NCBI RefSeq assembly: GCF_001485475.2 | Contig: NZ_DF976999.1 | Span: 344,001-408,000, forward strand | DNA: 64,000 nt | Direction: 5' to 3' | Source: Tepidanaerobacter syntrophicus | GTDB lineage: Bacteria > Bacillota > Thermosediminibacteria > Thermosediminibacterales > Tepidanaerobacteraceae | Shown: positions 27,622 through 35,720 of the stretch, piece by piece | Layout: every line of letters starts with the position of its first letter | How positions within the stretch are numbered: position 1 is the first letter of the stretch | The notes under the pieces: model-generated | Database searches by the model: none | Seen by the model: only the letters and a program-made list of their open reading frames with translations | What the model was told of the DNA's origin: nothing | Translations under genes and position numbers: made by a program

Positions 27622-28638
27622 TTATTTTATATACTTTTTCACATCATCTAAGCTTTCATAGTCAAAGATGCCATCAATTATAACTTCTAGGGTAACTGCA
27701 TCTAATTTTGATATCTTGGATTTAAGTTCTTCCGGCAAAGGGCCGAACTTTCTGCTAAGTAGTTTTAGTGCAGTTTTCGCAAGAGCTGTTACTTGACCTT
27801 TTTCCAGCCCTTCTTCAAGTCCTTTTTCTAGGCCTTCTTTTAAACCTTCTTCTCTAAGTTTTTCAGCAAGTGTCATCACAACTTCACTCCCTTCGGGGTA
27901 AGTAGTTTCGATTTTCTTAACTATCTTGCTAACATCCGAGCTTGTTAAGCTCTTGTCTACACTGAATATATAGCGCATAAGTGTTTCAAAGTATTCGGTT
28001 GCTGTTTGTTTGTCTTCAAGTTCTTTTAGATATGCTATTGCTCTATCAATAGAATCCCATGCTCCTTTACCGCTTTTAGTAAATATGTCTCTTACTGTGG
28101 TAAAGAATATTTTAAGTTGCGCTTTTCCTTTTATTTCTTCATCTGTAAATCTTGATATATCATAAAGTAAATATTCATAGTTTGGTATGTATATCTTTAC
28201 ATCTTCGGGAAGCTTATCATATCCGGTTATCATCTCTTTAAGAGCGGTGCTTGCTTTCCATCTTTCTTTTCCGTGGTATATTACAAGAGGTATTATTATT
28301 GGAAGTTTATTTAGCTGTTCCTTTCTAACCTTTGATTCCCAGATTTCTATCATATACTTTAAGAGTTGAAATGCTATGTCCTTTGATGGATAGCTTTTAT
28401 GTTCAAAGAGAAAGTAGATATAGCCTTGTGTATTATTTATGTTTACTTTAAATAAAAGATCTGAAAAGCTTTCTTCTAAGTCCTTGTTGATAAAGCTGTC
28501 TTTTTGAAGTTCAATAGTTTTAAGGTCTATAATATCTAATACGCTTTGAGGCAAGTAGTTAGTAAAAAAGTCCTCTGCTACTTCTACATTGCCGAATATT
28601 TCTTTAAAGAATTTGTCATGGGGGTTTTGTATTCCCAT
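27622..28638 (-). CDS. Rpn-family recombination-promoting nuclease (putative PD-(D/E)XK transposase)
   Basis: This 338-residue protein belongs to the Rpn/DUF4351-like group, once called putative transposases and now known as DNA endonucleases that promote recombination. The N-terminal MGIQNPHDKFFKEIFGN is typical. The PD-(D/E)XK core is visible as Asp60 and Glu79-x-Lys81 in YIYFLFEHKS, followed by FQLLKYMIEIWE. Near the C-terminus is the low-complexity EEGLKEGLEKGLEEGLEKGQ. A 120-bp piece of this gene is copied at 26550-26669. Relatives are often multi-copy and strain-variable. Confidence 0.88.
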   Translation of the reverse strand: MGIQNPHDKFFKEIFGNVEVAEDFFTNYLPQSVLDIIDLKTIELQKDSFINKDLEESFSDLLFKVNINNTQGYIYFLFEHKSYPSKDIAFQLLKYMIEIWESKVRKEQLNKLPIIIPLVIYHGKERWKASTALKEMITGYDKLPEDVKIYIPNYEYLLYDISRFTDEEIKGKAQLKIFFTTVRDIFTKSGKGAWDSIDRAIAYLKELEDKQTATEYFETLMRYIFSVDKSLTSSDVSKIVKKIETTYPEGSEVVMTLAEKLREEGLKEGLEKGLEEGLEKGQVTALAKTALKLLSRKFGPLPEELKSKISKLDAVTLEVIIDGIFDYESLDDVKKYIK

Positions 28639-28720
28639 TTTATCACCTCTTTACCTTATTATACCTTATAATTTAAGAAGATAGTAGGGTTAAGATTTTA
28701 AGAAACAAGTAGGACGGATG

Positions 28721-28747
28721 AGCGCAGAGGGACTGACCCCTTGTGCT
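28721..28747 (+). repeat. Interspersed repeat, family B
   Basis: AGCGCAGAGGGACTGACCCC followed by TTGTGCT. This copy lies upstream of the Rpn gene and has compensating changes at both ends (GCGC/GCTGC) relative to the usual AACACA/TGTGTT termini. Confidence 0.88.
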
Positions 28748-28807
28748 GCGTAGCATACGCTTTCCTCCATGGAATGAAATTTCGAGGGTTTCCTATGGTT
28801 TACCTAT

Positions 28808-28836
28808 ATAAATAAGGTGGGACAGCTCCCACCTTT
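28808..28836 (-). terminator. Terminator of the coiled-coil protein gene
   Basis: AAGGTGGGA (28814-28822) pairs perfectly with TCCCACCTT (28827-28835) around a 4-base loop. On the minus strand it is followed by ATTTATATA. It starts five bases after the stop codon. Confidence 0.75.
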
Positions 28837-28840
28837 AAGG

Positions 28841-29287
28841 CTATTTCAACAGTAAAGTTACAATTACACTAATAGTCCCGATAAGTACTGCTATTACAGA
28901 ACCAATAGCCCATTTATTGGAATTATCAACCTTATCCTCTATTCTATCAAACCTAGCATCGGTTTTGCCGGATAAATCTTTAATTTCTTTATGGACTGCT
29001 TCAAACTTTGCATCGATTTTATCGGATAAATCTTTTATTTCCTTATGGACCATATCAAACTTTGCATCTACTTTATCAAATCTTGAATCCATTTCTTTTT
29101 TCATGGACTCAAACTTTGCATCTAATCTGTCAAATTTTGCATCCATATGATTTCTCAAATCGTTTATTTGCTGTGACAGATAAAAATATCCGGATTCATA
29201 TATTTTTGGCTCAACAGGCCCTTTTGTGTTTTGTCCGTCGTTTCCTGTGCCTCCGGCATTAATTTCCTTTTCCGCCATATCCGTCAC
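28841..29287 (-). CDS. Repetitive coiled-coil protein with C-terminal membrane anchor
   Basis: The 148-residue protein has a polar N-terminus and then a long coiled coil (about 40-125) built from seven-residue steps such as DAKFDRLDAKFESM and DAKFDMVHKEIKDLS; the HKEIKDLS unit occurs twice. It ends with a single hydrophobic segment (WAIGSVIAVLIGTISVIVTL) and one lysine. It is therefore probably a tail-anchored membrane protein. I do not recognise a named family; similar small coiled-coil proteins occur in Firmicutes and phages. The start is GTG at 29287 behind GAGGAGG, or ATG at 29278. Confidence 0.75.
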   Translation of the reverse strand: MTDMAEKEINAGGTGNDGQNTKGPVEPKIYESGYFYLSQQINDLRNHMDAKFDRLDAKFESMKKEMDSRFDKVDAKFDMVHKEIKDLSDKIDAKFEAVHKEIKDLSGKTDARFDRIEDKVDNSNKWAIGSVIAVLIGTISVIVTLLLK

Positions 29288-29484
29288 CTTCCCTCCTCTT
29301 GCTTAAGACAAGTATACCATGAATAACCGCAATTTTCCATAAAACCTCCGTTTTTCTGCTTTTTAAAACCGACTCATGGTTTAGATATAAAGAAAATTTA
29401 GCATGACGTGTCAAGAAGTGGCGGGTGGGGTAAACAGAATGGGCCCTCGGGAAGGCAGCCTTTTATGCTGACGGTGGTACGAAT
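29288..29484. other. Intergenic stretch before the repeat array
   Basis: No credible coding frame. It holds the leader of the coiled-coil gene and a GC-richer segment (29420-29484), whose composition differs from neighbouring AT-rich DNA and resembles the spacers of the repeat array. Confidence 0.4.
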
Positions 29485-29511
29485 AACGCAGAGGGACTGA
29501 CCCCTTGTGTT
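29485..29511 (+). repeat. Interspersed repeat, family B
   Basis: AACGCAGAGGGACTGACCCC followed by TTGTGTT, the first unit of the dense array. It differs by one base from the consensus AACACA start. Confidence 0.92.
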
Positions 29512-29534
29512 CTGCTGGCATGGCGGCGCGTAAT

Positions 29535-29561
29535 AGCACAGAGGGACTGACCCCTTGTGTT
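29535..29561 (+). repeat. Interspersed repeat, family B
   Basis: AGCACAGAGGGACTGACCCC followed by TTGTGTT. It starts 50 bp after the preceding unit, with a GC-rich unique spacer between them. Confidence 0.92.
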
Positions 29562-29596
29562 GTCAGCAGCTCGTCATTCCCAAACAGCGTGAAAGC

Positions 29597-29637
29597 AACA
29601 CAAAAGAACACAAAAGAACCGTCCCCGCGTGTTCTCC
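29597..29637 (+). repeat. Interspersed repeat, family A (extended form)
   Basis: AACACAAAAGAACACAAAAG then AACCGTCCCCGCGTGTTCTCC. The first 11 bases are duplicated (AACACAAAAGA twice). It belongs to a 49-bp segment, 29578-29626, that is repeated exactly at 29863-29911. Confidence 0.92.
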
Positions 29638-29697
29638 TGAAGCCGCTGACCGCCTTTTTGCCGCAACGGAACATAGGGCTTCGCAGAGCACGGAGGT

Positions 29698-29724
29698 AGC
29701 ACAGAGGGACTGACCCCTTGTGTT
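29698..29724 (+). repeat. Interspersed repeat, family B
   Basis: AGCACAGAGGGACTGACCCC followed by TTGTGTT. A partial family A end (CGCGTGTTCTCC, 29736-29747) follows 11 bp later. Confidence 0.92.
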
Positions 29725-29763
29725 GCGTGTTCCTCCGCGTGTTCTCCCGTGGTGGTGCGCAAT

Positions 29764-29795
29764 AACACAAAAGAACCGTCCCCATGTGTTCTCCC
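29764..29795 (+). repeat. Interspersed repeat, family A
   Basis: AACACAAAAGAACCGTCCCC followed by ATGTGTTCTCCC. Termini AACACA and TGTGTT are inverted repeats of each other. Confidence 0.92.
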
Positions 29796-29804
29796 AAAAG
29801 GAAC

Positions 29805-29835
29805 AACACAAAAGAACCGTCCCCATGTGTTCTCC
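29805..29835 (+). repeat. Interspersed repeat, family A
   Basis: AACACAAAAGAACCGTCCCC followed by ATGTGTTCTCC, only 9 bp after the previous family A unit. Its end runs directly into the next family B unit. Confidence 0.92.
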
Positions 29836-29858
29836 CAGAGGGACTGACCCCTTGTGTT
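29832..29858 (+). repeat. Interspersed repeat, family B (fused to family A)
   Basis: CTCCCAGAGGGACTGACCCC followed by TTGTGTT. The usual AACACA start is replaced by the CTCC end of the preceding family A unit, so the two families overlap here. Confidence 0.88.
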
Positions 29859-29881
29859 ATCCTCCCAAACAGCGTGAAAGC

Positions 29882-29922
29882 AACACAAAAGAACACAAAA
29901 GAACCGTCCCCATGTGTTCTCC
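29882..29922 (+). repeat. Interspersed repeat, family A (extended form), abutting the lepB stop codon
   Basis: AACACAAAAGAACACAAAAG then AACCGTCCCCATGTGTTCTCC. Its last base is 29922 and the lepB stop codon occupies 29923-29925, so there is no base between them. Confidence 0.92.
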
Positions 29923-30447
29923 TTATTCTAGGCGGCCGGCGCGGTTTAGGGGCCAGATTCTGTAGGTGGCTTTGCCGATGATTTCTTTTCTGGAAACGTA
30001 GCTGTTGTTCCAAAATCTGCTGTCTTTAGAGTTGTTTCGGTTGTCTCCCATCATAAAATAATGCCCTTCCGGCACTGTGTGTTTTTCAAAATCCCCCCAC
30101 ATCGCCTCTTTTATGTAAGGCTCATCTAGGGGTATGTCGTTTCTGTAAAGCACGCCGTTCTTTATCTCTATAGTATCCCCACCCTTGCCTATCAACCGCT
30201 TTACAAAAATCTGCCGGTGGTCGTCGGGATACCTGAAAACCACAATATCATTATACTGCGACTCTTGAAATCTATAAATAAACTTATTTACAAGAATCCT
30301 GTCGTTTATTTGAATAGTAGGTATCATAGAACCTGTTGGCACTATCATGGGTTCAAAAATAAAGCCCCGCACAAGCAGAGCAAGAATCAGCGCAAACCCG
30401 ATAGCCTTAATCCACTCTTTTATCTCAGACTTCATCTCTTTTGGCAT
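29923..30447 (-). CDS. lepB: Signal peptidase I
   Basis: A 174-residue type I signal peptidase, which removes Sec signal peptides at the outer membrane face. One N-terminal membrane helix (GFALILALLVRGFIF) precedes the catalytic serine in PTGSMIPT (Ser40). The general-base lysine is in FVKRLIGKGGD (Lys83), and box E is FMMGDNRNNSKDSR. The ATG at 30447 is chosen because GGTGAGGA stands five bases before it; the GTG at 30459 is part of that site. The array of interspersed repeats ends exactly at its stop codon. Confidence 0.95.
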   Translation of the reverse strand: MPKEMKSEIKEWIKAIGFALILALLVRGFIFEPMIVPTGSMIPTIQINDRILVNKFIYRFQESQYNDIVVFRYPDDHRQIFVKRLIGKGGDTIEIKNGVLYRNDIPLDEPYIKEAMWGDFEKHTVPEGHYFMMGDNRNNSKDSRFWNNSYVSRKEIIGKATYRIWPLNRAGRLE

Positions 30448-30560
30448 ATATGTCCTCACCGAACCTTAATCAATTTATTTACTTTCGTTATTATATCATA
30501 AAATTTGCCGCAAAGTACCCGGTCCTATATTTTTGGCAAACTACTACCTTTGCTCTATCT

Positions 30561-31760
30561 TTACGCCGGCTTTTTGCCATATCTTACTACATACCTCATT
30601 CTGCCGTCTCTTACAAATTTGTCCACCCATGTATCAATTTCTTTTACATCTAATATATGGGTTTTGCCGCTTTCTGCATCTTTTTCAAAAGTTACCTTTA
30701 TCATAAGCCCTTCTTCTGTATGAGGAAATCTTTGTGCCGATATAAAGTTGCCCATAGAATATATGATATACTTTCGGCCGGGCTGAGCTGTGCCGGGGAA
30801 AACCGATTCTCCGGTGTTGCCGCTATCAGTGCTGCCGGATTCTGTCGGACTTGACTGCTCTGTGCCGGGGATCTCATTTTCTTCGTCAGAATCGCTGACC
30901 TCTACCCACTGGCTGGGCTGTGTCACATGGGGATGGCTTGCCACTATCACATCCGCCCCGTTTTCCAGCACGAAATGGGCCAGCTCTCTTTGGGCACTCG
31001 ACGGCATCCTTTGGTATTCCTCCCCAAAATGCAGATACACTATTACTACATCTGCCATCTGTCTTGCTTTTTGAAGGTCTCCTGCTATCAAATCTTTATC
31101 TATAAGGTTTACCAGATATTCTTTGCCCTTTGGTATCGGTATGCCGTTTGTGCCATAGGTGTAGGACAAAAACGCCATATTGATTCCATTTACATTCTCT
31201 ACGGCAATTTGGTTTCTGGCTTCCTCTGACTCATATGTCCCTATAGGAATAAGTCCTTTTTCTTTTAAGACCCTTATAGTCCTAAGCGCCCCCTCCGCGC
31301 CCCTGTCAAGGCTGTGGTTGTTGGACGTCACTATTATGTCAAAGCCTGCATCCCGCAGTGCATCTGCAATTTCGTCAGGGCTGTTGAACATAGGGTAACC
31401 GGTATACTCTTTTTCTTTTCCGCCAAGGGTTGTCTCAAGGTCTGCCATGGCTATATCCGCCCCGGAGATCTGGTCTTTTACTACATGAAAAAACTCCGAG
31501 TAATCAAAACTACCCGCTGCGTCATTATAGCCGGCCCATATTTGTCCTTCATGCATCATCACATCTCCTACCGCAAGAAAAGTGGCAAAAGTATTTGCTC
31601 CCCTTTCGCTTTTTACCGCTTCCTCATCGAGGAAATCCCTGCTCTCTCCACTCGCTTCCTTTAAAACAGCCGGCCGGGTGGCAGTATGATAAAACACCGC
31701 TCCTATTAAGATACTGCAAATAGCAAATACAAGCGCCGCTTTAAACAGTTTTTTCGCCAT
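30561..31760 (-). CDS. CapA-family protein (poly-gamma-glutamate capsule synthesis-like phosphoesterase)
   Basis: About 399 residues: one N-terminal membrane anchor, then a CapA-type metallophosphatase-like domain. Its motifs are VGDVMMHEGQIW, DIAMADLETTLGG, IVTSNNHSLDRG and VYLHFGEEYQRMPSSAQREL, then VIVASHPHVTQPSQWV. A low-complexity insert of about 35 residues (EENEIPGTEQSSPTESGSTD) interrupts the domain after that. CapA proteins act in polyglutamate export or related surface polymers; the exact role is unknown. The ATG at 31760 has AAAGGA upstream and is preferred over 31778. Confidence 0.86.
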   Translation of the reverse strand: MAKKLFKAALVFAICSILIGAVFYHTATRPAVLKEASGESRDFLDEEAVKSERGANTFATFLAVGDVMMHEGQIWAGYNDAAGSFDYSEFFHVVKDQISGADIAMADLETTLGGKEKEYTGYPMFNSPDEIADALRDAGFDIIVTSNNHSLDRGAEGALRTIRVLKEKGLIPIGTYESEEARNQIAVENVNGINMAFLSYTYGTNGIPIPKGKEYLVNLIDKDLIAGDLQKARQMADVVIVYLHFGEEYQRMPSSAQRELAHFVLENGADVIVASHPHVTQPSQWVEVSDSDEENEIPGTEQSSPTESGSTDSGNTGESVFPGTAQPGRKYIIYSMGNFISAQRFPHTEEGLMIKVTFEKDAESGKTHILDVKEIDTWVDKFVRDGRMRYVVRYGKKPA

Positions 31761-31939
31761 ATAAGGTCCTTTCTTCAAGGTATTATAGAAATATTATACC
31801 ATATAATTTTTGTTTAAAATGTAGAAGTTACAGCGCAATCTTCTGTTATTTTTTCAATTCAATAAAATCGGCAAATATATTACAATGGATATAATGATTT
31901 TGGAATTAATATATTATATAATCGAAGGAGAAGATCTTA

Positions 31940-33049
31940 ATGGCAGGAGTAATATTCAAACACATAAATAAGGTTTACCCCGGCGGGGTGAAGGCTGTTG
32001 TAGATTTTGATATGGAAATTAAGGACAAGGAGTTTGTGGTCTTGGTAGGTCCTTCCGGCTGTGGCAAGTCTACAACTCTTCGAATGGTGGCAGGGCTTGA
32101 GGAAATTTCCTCAGGCGAGCTTTATATCGGGGATAAATTGGTAAATGACGTATCTCCAAAAGACAGGGATATTGCTATGGTTTTTCAGAACTATGCCCTC
32201 TATCCTCATATGAATGTGTATGACAACATGGCTTTCGGCCTTAAGCTTAGGAAAATTCCAAAGTCGGAAATCGACAGGCGTGTGAAGGAAGCTGCCAATA
32301 TACTGGGTATCGAAAACCTGTTGGACAGAAAGCCTAAGGCGCTGTCCGGAGGTCAGAGGCAGCGTGTGGCTTTGGGAAGAGCCATAGTCCGGGAGCCTCA
32401 GGTATTCTTAATGGACGAGCCTTTGTCAAACCTTGATGCAAAACTTCGCGTAAAGATGCGTACTGAAATCGCAAAGCTCCACGACAGGCTTCAGACCACG
32501 TTTATCTATGTCACCCACGATCAGACTGAGGCAATGACTATGGGCAGCAGGATAGTTGTTATGAAAGACGGCTATATTCAGCAAGTGGATACTCCGCAAA
32601 ATATATATGATCATCCTGCAAACACTTTTGTGGCAGGATTTATCGGCAGCCCTCAGATGAACTTTATAGATGCGGCTCTTACAAGGGAAGGTGACACTAT
32701 TTATGTTGCCTTTGAAGGGATAAAGCTGCCAATACCTGACGGAGTAGCTAAAAAACTAGATCTTTCTTATGTAGGCAAAGAGGTAGTCTTAGGCATACGG
32801 CCGGAGGATATCCACGATGAGCCGGCATTTTTGGACTATTTCCCCGATTACTGCTTTAGTGTTTTGGTGGATATTATTGAGCTTTTAGGTTCTGAAACCT
32901 TCTTATATCTTACCTTAGGCCAGTATTCTCTTATTGCAAGAGTGGATCCCCGCAGCACCGCCAAGGTGGGAGATAATATCAAGATCGGCTTTGATATGAA
33001 CAAACTTCATCTTTTTGATAAAGAAACAACAAAGAGGATTCTGGAATGA
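31940..33049 (+). CDS. MsmX/UgpC-type ABC transporter ATPase
   Basis: This 369-residue ATPase belongs to the carbohydrate-uptake group (MsmK/MsmX/UgpC), shared by several sugar ABC importers. Walker A is GPSGCGKST (37-45), the signature is LSGGQRQRV (from 135) and Walker B VFLMDEP (155-161). A C-terminal TOBE/OB regulatory domain starts near 240. No permease or binding protein is encoded nearby, so it probably serves transporters encoded elsewhere. GAAGGAGA stands before the ATG. Its last four bases overlap the start of the next gene. Confidence 0.93.
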   Translation: MAGVIFKHINKVYPGGVKAVVDFDMEIKDKEFVVLVGPSGCGKSTTLRMVAGLEEISSGELYIGDKLVNDVSPKDRDIAMVFQNYALYPHMNVYDNMAFGLKLRKIPKSEIDRRVKEAANILGIENLLDRKPKALSGGQRQRVALGRAIVREPQVFLMDEPLSNLDAKLRVKMRTEIAKLHDRLQTTFIYVTHDQTEAMTMGSRIVVMKDGYIQQVDTPQNIYDHPANTFVAGFIGSPQMNFIDAALTREGDTIYVAFEGIKLPIPDGVAKKLDLSYVGKEVVLGIRPEDIHDEPAFLDYFPDYCFSVLVDIIELLGSETFLYLTLGQYSLIARVDPRSTAKVGDNIKIGFDMNKLHLFDKETTKRILE

Positions 33050-34002
33050 ATGATTTGCTAATACAAGTTTTATCTGAAATAAATGCTAATATAAGGGCTG
33101 ATTTTGTGCTGTTTGACGAAAATGGAGAGATGGTTTTCGGTAGGGAGTCTTTTGGTAAAAATGCCAATGAGAAAAGCATTTTGCTGGCAGGAAAAAGCTA
33201 TACATTAAAAGCTGCTCTTTCAAAGGAGCGGCTAGAGGATTTTTGTTTTTTTATTGAAAGCATCGTAAAGTCAAGATATGATATGGAGCTTGCCGCTTTT
33301 ATCCGCGGCAAGCCTTCTCTTGTATCGGATTTTCCTTTTCCTTCAGGCCTTATTCTTATACAAAATGAGGTTTTCTGCTGCACTCCAAATGACAGCAGTT
33401 TTCAGGGCGGCGATGTAGCTGTAAACAGTAATCTTACGGATAAGACCAGGGAATTTGTTGAAGAAGCCTTTGAGGAAGGCATTGTTGTACATATAGACAA
33501 TATTCTGGCACTTATTCTGCCCACAGAAGACAGGAATGAGCTTCGGGAGGCGGCAGAGGCCCTTTATCAGACTCTGGCAGAGGAAGTATCGGAAAAAACC
33601 GCCATCAGTCTGGGGGGTATAGCAGGTTCTCAAGCTGAGCTCTGCAGAGCTTTTGTCAACGCCCAAAAGGCCTTGGAGTTTGCCTGCGGCAAGAGGTTCG
33701 GGGTGATGTCCTATGCCGAAATGCCTTTGGAGCTCATTATTTCCCAACTTTCTCCTGAAATACGAAGCGAGTATAAAAACGAGATAGATTTTGAAAGTTT
33801 TGATATAGATACGCTCAGCACTATCCGGGTCTTCTTAGACTGCAACCTGCACATTGCAGAAGCAGCCAGAAAGCTTTATATTCACAGGAATACCCTGATT
33901 TATCGTCTTGACAAAATTTGCGCCATGACAGGCCTTGATTTAAGGGATTTTAATGATGCGCTAAAGATGAAAATCTATCTTATACTTCATGAATTTTTCT
34001 AG
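33046..34002 (+). CDS. CdaR/PucR-type helix-turn-helix regulator
   Basis: The 318-residue protein ends in a PucR-type helix-turn-helix: TIRVFLDCNLHIAEAARKLY, then IHRNTLIYRLDKI. A GGDEF-like middle region precedes it, as in CdaR regulators. The start overlaps the MsmX-type ATPase gene by ATGA, so the two are translationally coupled. I infer that it controls sugar uptake or carbohydrate diacid use, but no target is seen. Its stop codon overlaps that of manC on the opposite strand in the shared tetranucleotide CTAG. Confidence 0.85.
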   Translation: MNDLLIQVLSEINANIRADFVLFDENGEMVFGRESFGKNANEKSILLAGKSYTLKAALSKERLEDFCFFIESIVKSRYDMELAAFIRGKPSLVSDFPFPSGLILIQNEVFCCTPNDSSFQGGDVAVNSNLTDKTREFVEEAFEEGIVVHIDNILALILPTEDRNELREAAEALYQTLAEEVSEKTAISLGGIAGSQAELCRAFVNAQKALEFACGKRFGVMSYAEMPLELIISQLSPEIRSEYKNEIDFESFDIDTLSTIRVFLDCNLHIAEAARKLYIHRNTLIYRLDKICAMTGLDLRDFNDALKMKIYLILHEFF

Positions 34003-35078
34003 AGAAGTTCTTTCCTGCCCATTTCCTTTAGTTTGTCCACAACCCGCTTTACGTCTTGGGCTCTTTCTTTTGCACATACTAAAAGCGCATCAGCGGTCTC
34101 TACAACAATCATGTTTTCCAAGCCTACCGCCGCCACCAGGTGGCTGTTCGTATATATGACAGAGTTGCGGGTATCTATCTCTATTATATCGCCCCTCATG
34201 ATGTTTCCGTTTTCATCAGGCGGGAACACTTCTCCCAGTGAATCCCATGATCCCACGTCGCTCCATCCGAAATCCCCCGGTATCACCACTACCTCATCGG
34301 ATCTTTCCATTATTCCGTAGTCTATGGATATGCTCTGCATTGTAGGATATATTTTTTCTATTTGGCTCCATTCTTCTTCTGTGTCAATATAGGGCTCCAA
34401 TTCCATTAAGCTTCTGTAAAGCTTTGGTAAAAATCTTTCGAAACTTTTTAATATAACTGATACCTTCCATATAAACATACCGCTGTTCCAAAGGTAATTT
34501 CCGCTTTCAAGGTATTGTTTAGCCTTTGAAAAAGGCGGTTTTTCTACAAAATCCACTACCTCGTAGGCAAGTCTTCCATCGCTGGATATAAAGTTATCCC
34601 TATTATATCTGATATAGCCGTATCCGGTAGATGCAAATGTAGGTTTTATGCCTATCGTCACCAGTTTATCCGTGCTTTCGGCAATTTCGTAAGCCGCCTC
34701 TAAAATCCTTCTAAATTCAGTCACATTCTTTATATAGTGATCCGAGGGAAATACGCCCATCACAGCATCTCCATGCCGCTTTTTGATAGTCATTGCCGCA
34801 TATCCTATACATGCCGCAGTATTTCGCCCCACCGGCTCCAGCAGTATGTTCTCGTCTTTTATCTCCTCTGAAACCGCCTCCTGCAGTGTATTTTCTTGGG
34901 CCTTGTTGGCAACTATCATTATGTTATCCACCGGCACGATTTCTTTGATTCTCTTTATAGTGTTGTTTATCATTGTGTCTTCGCCTGCTATGTGCAAAAA
35001 CTGCTTAGGCGTATTAATTCTGCTCAGCGGCCAAAATCTTGTTCCTCCGCCGCCTGCCATTATTACTCCGTATCTCAT
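33999..35078 (-). CDS. manC: Mannose-1-phosphate guanylyltransferase
   Basis: This 359-residue enzyme makes GDP-mannose from mannose-1-phosphate and GTP. The nucleotidyltransferase signature is [20 protein letters not shown], followed by FPSDHYI and the ending motif [13 protein letters not shown]. It has only the pyrophosphorylase domain, without the fused C-terminal isomerase of long ManC proteins. It overlaps the start of the macrodomain gene's stop by four bases. GDP-mannose could feed the polysaccharide locus on the right. Confidence 0.92.
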   Translation of the reverse strand: MRYGVIMAGGGGTRFWPLSRINTPKQFLHIAGEDTMINNTIKRIKEIVPVDNIMIVANKAQENTLQEAVSEEIKDENILLEPVGRNTAACIGYAAMTIKKRHGDAVMGVFPSDHYIKNVTEFRRILEAAYEIAESTDKLVTIGIKPTFASTGYGYIRYNRDNFISSDGRLAYEVVDFVEKPPFSKAKQYLESGNYLWNSGMFIWKVSVILKSFERFLPKLYRSLMELEPYIDTEEEWSQIEKIYPTMQSISIDYGIMERSDEVVVIPGDFGWSDVGSWDSLGEVFPPDENGNIMRGDIIEIDTRNSVIYTNSHLVAAVGLENMIVVETADALLVCAKERAQDVKRVVDKLKEMGRKELL

Positions 35079-35608
35079 ATAATCCCCCCTTTTTCGATTT
35101 CTTCCAGGGCTTTTTCGTATGCCTCCCTGGTTCTTTTGTCAAAGCAAACTATATAGACTTTTTCGATGTTGCCGTCGTTTTTTAGAAAATTTACTATCTC
35201 CCTTACCGCAATCCTTGCCGCCCTGTCTACCGGAAACCTATATGCTCCTGTGCTTATCGATGGAAAGGCGATGGTTTTTATGCCGTGCTCTACTGCAAGT
35301 TTTAGGGAGTTTTTGTAGCAGGATGCAAGAAGCTCGTCTTCTCCTGTTACTCCTCCATGCCACACCGGTCCTACTGTGTGTATGACATATTTTGCAGGCA
35401 GATTATAGCCTTTTGTAATCTTTGCCCCGCCTGTCTCGCAGCCTCCAAGTTTCCTGCACTCCTCCAAAAGTCCCGGTCCTGCCGCCCGATGTATGGCGCC
35501 GTCCACTCCTCCTCCGCCGAGAAGTGTGTTGTTTGCGGCATTTACTATGGCATCTGTTTCCATCTTGGTAATGTCCCCTTGGACAATTTCGATTCTATCC
35601 ACTGTCAC
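35075..35608 (-). CDS. Macrodomain protein (MacroD-type O-acetyl-ADP-ribose deacetylase)
   Basis: A 177-residue macrodomain that binds and usually hydrolyses ADP-ribose derivatives. The MacroD signature is complete: [35 protein letters not shown], and the phosphate loop [11 protein letters not shown]. It is encoded just upstream of manC with a four-base overlap (ATGA), giving a coupled pair with no obvious metabolic link. No DarT-type toxin or sirtuin is next to it. Confidence 0.93.
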   Translation of the reverse strand: MTVDRIEIVQGDITKMETDAIVNAANNTLLGGGGVDGAIHRAAGPGLLEECRKLGGCETGGAKITKGYNLPAKYVIHTVGPVWHGGVTGEDELLASCYKNSLKLAVEHGIKTIAFPSISTGAYRFPVDRAARIAVREIVNFLKNDGNIEKVYIVCFDKRTREAYEKALEEIEKGGII

Positions 35609-35681
35609 CGCCTCCTGATTTTATTTGATATTCTGGTTAAAATAGACCTTCTATTCATAATTATAGCATAAAATTTTCGTT

Positions 35682-35713
35682 GTATACAAAAACAGCTCCG
35701 GGGTTCCGGAGCA
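35682..35713 (-). terminator. Terminator after the tautomerase gene
   Basis: GCTCCGG (35695-35701) pairs perfectly with CCGGAGC (35706-35712) around a 4-base loop. On the minus strand it is followed by TGTTTTTG. It begins eight bases after the stop codon. Confidence 0.9.
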
Positions 35714-35720
35714 TTTTAAG

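Noticed and set aside
29485-29922. CRISPR array
   Set aside because: Two different repeat families are mixed, spacings are irregular (from overlap to over 60 bp), the units carry inverted ends, and no cas genes are near.
29411-30013. A 200-residue minus-strand open frame, and shorter plus-strand frames, across the repeat array
   Set aside because: The translations (for example GDGSFVFFC, TQGVSPSV) are just the repeat units read in frame. There is no family match, and the frame overlaps the 3' end of lepB.
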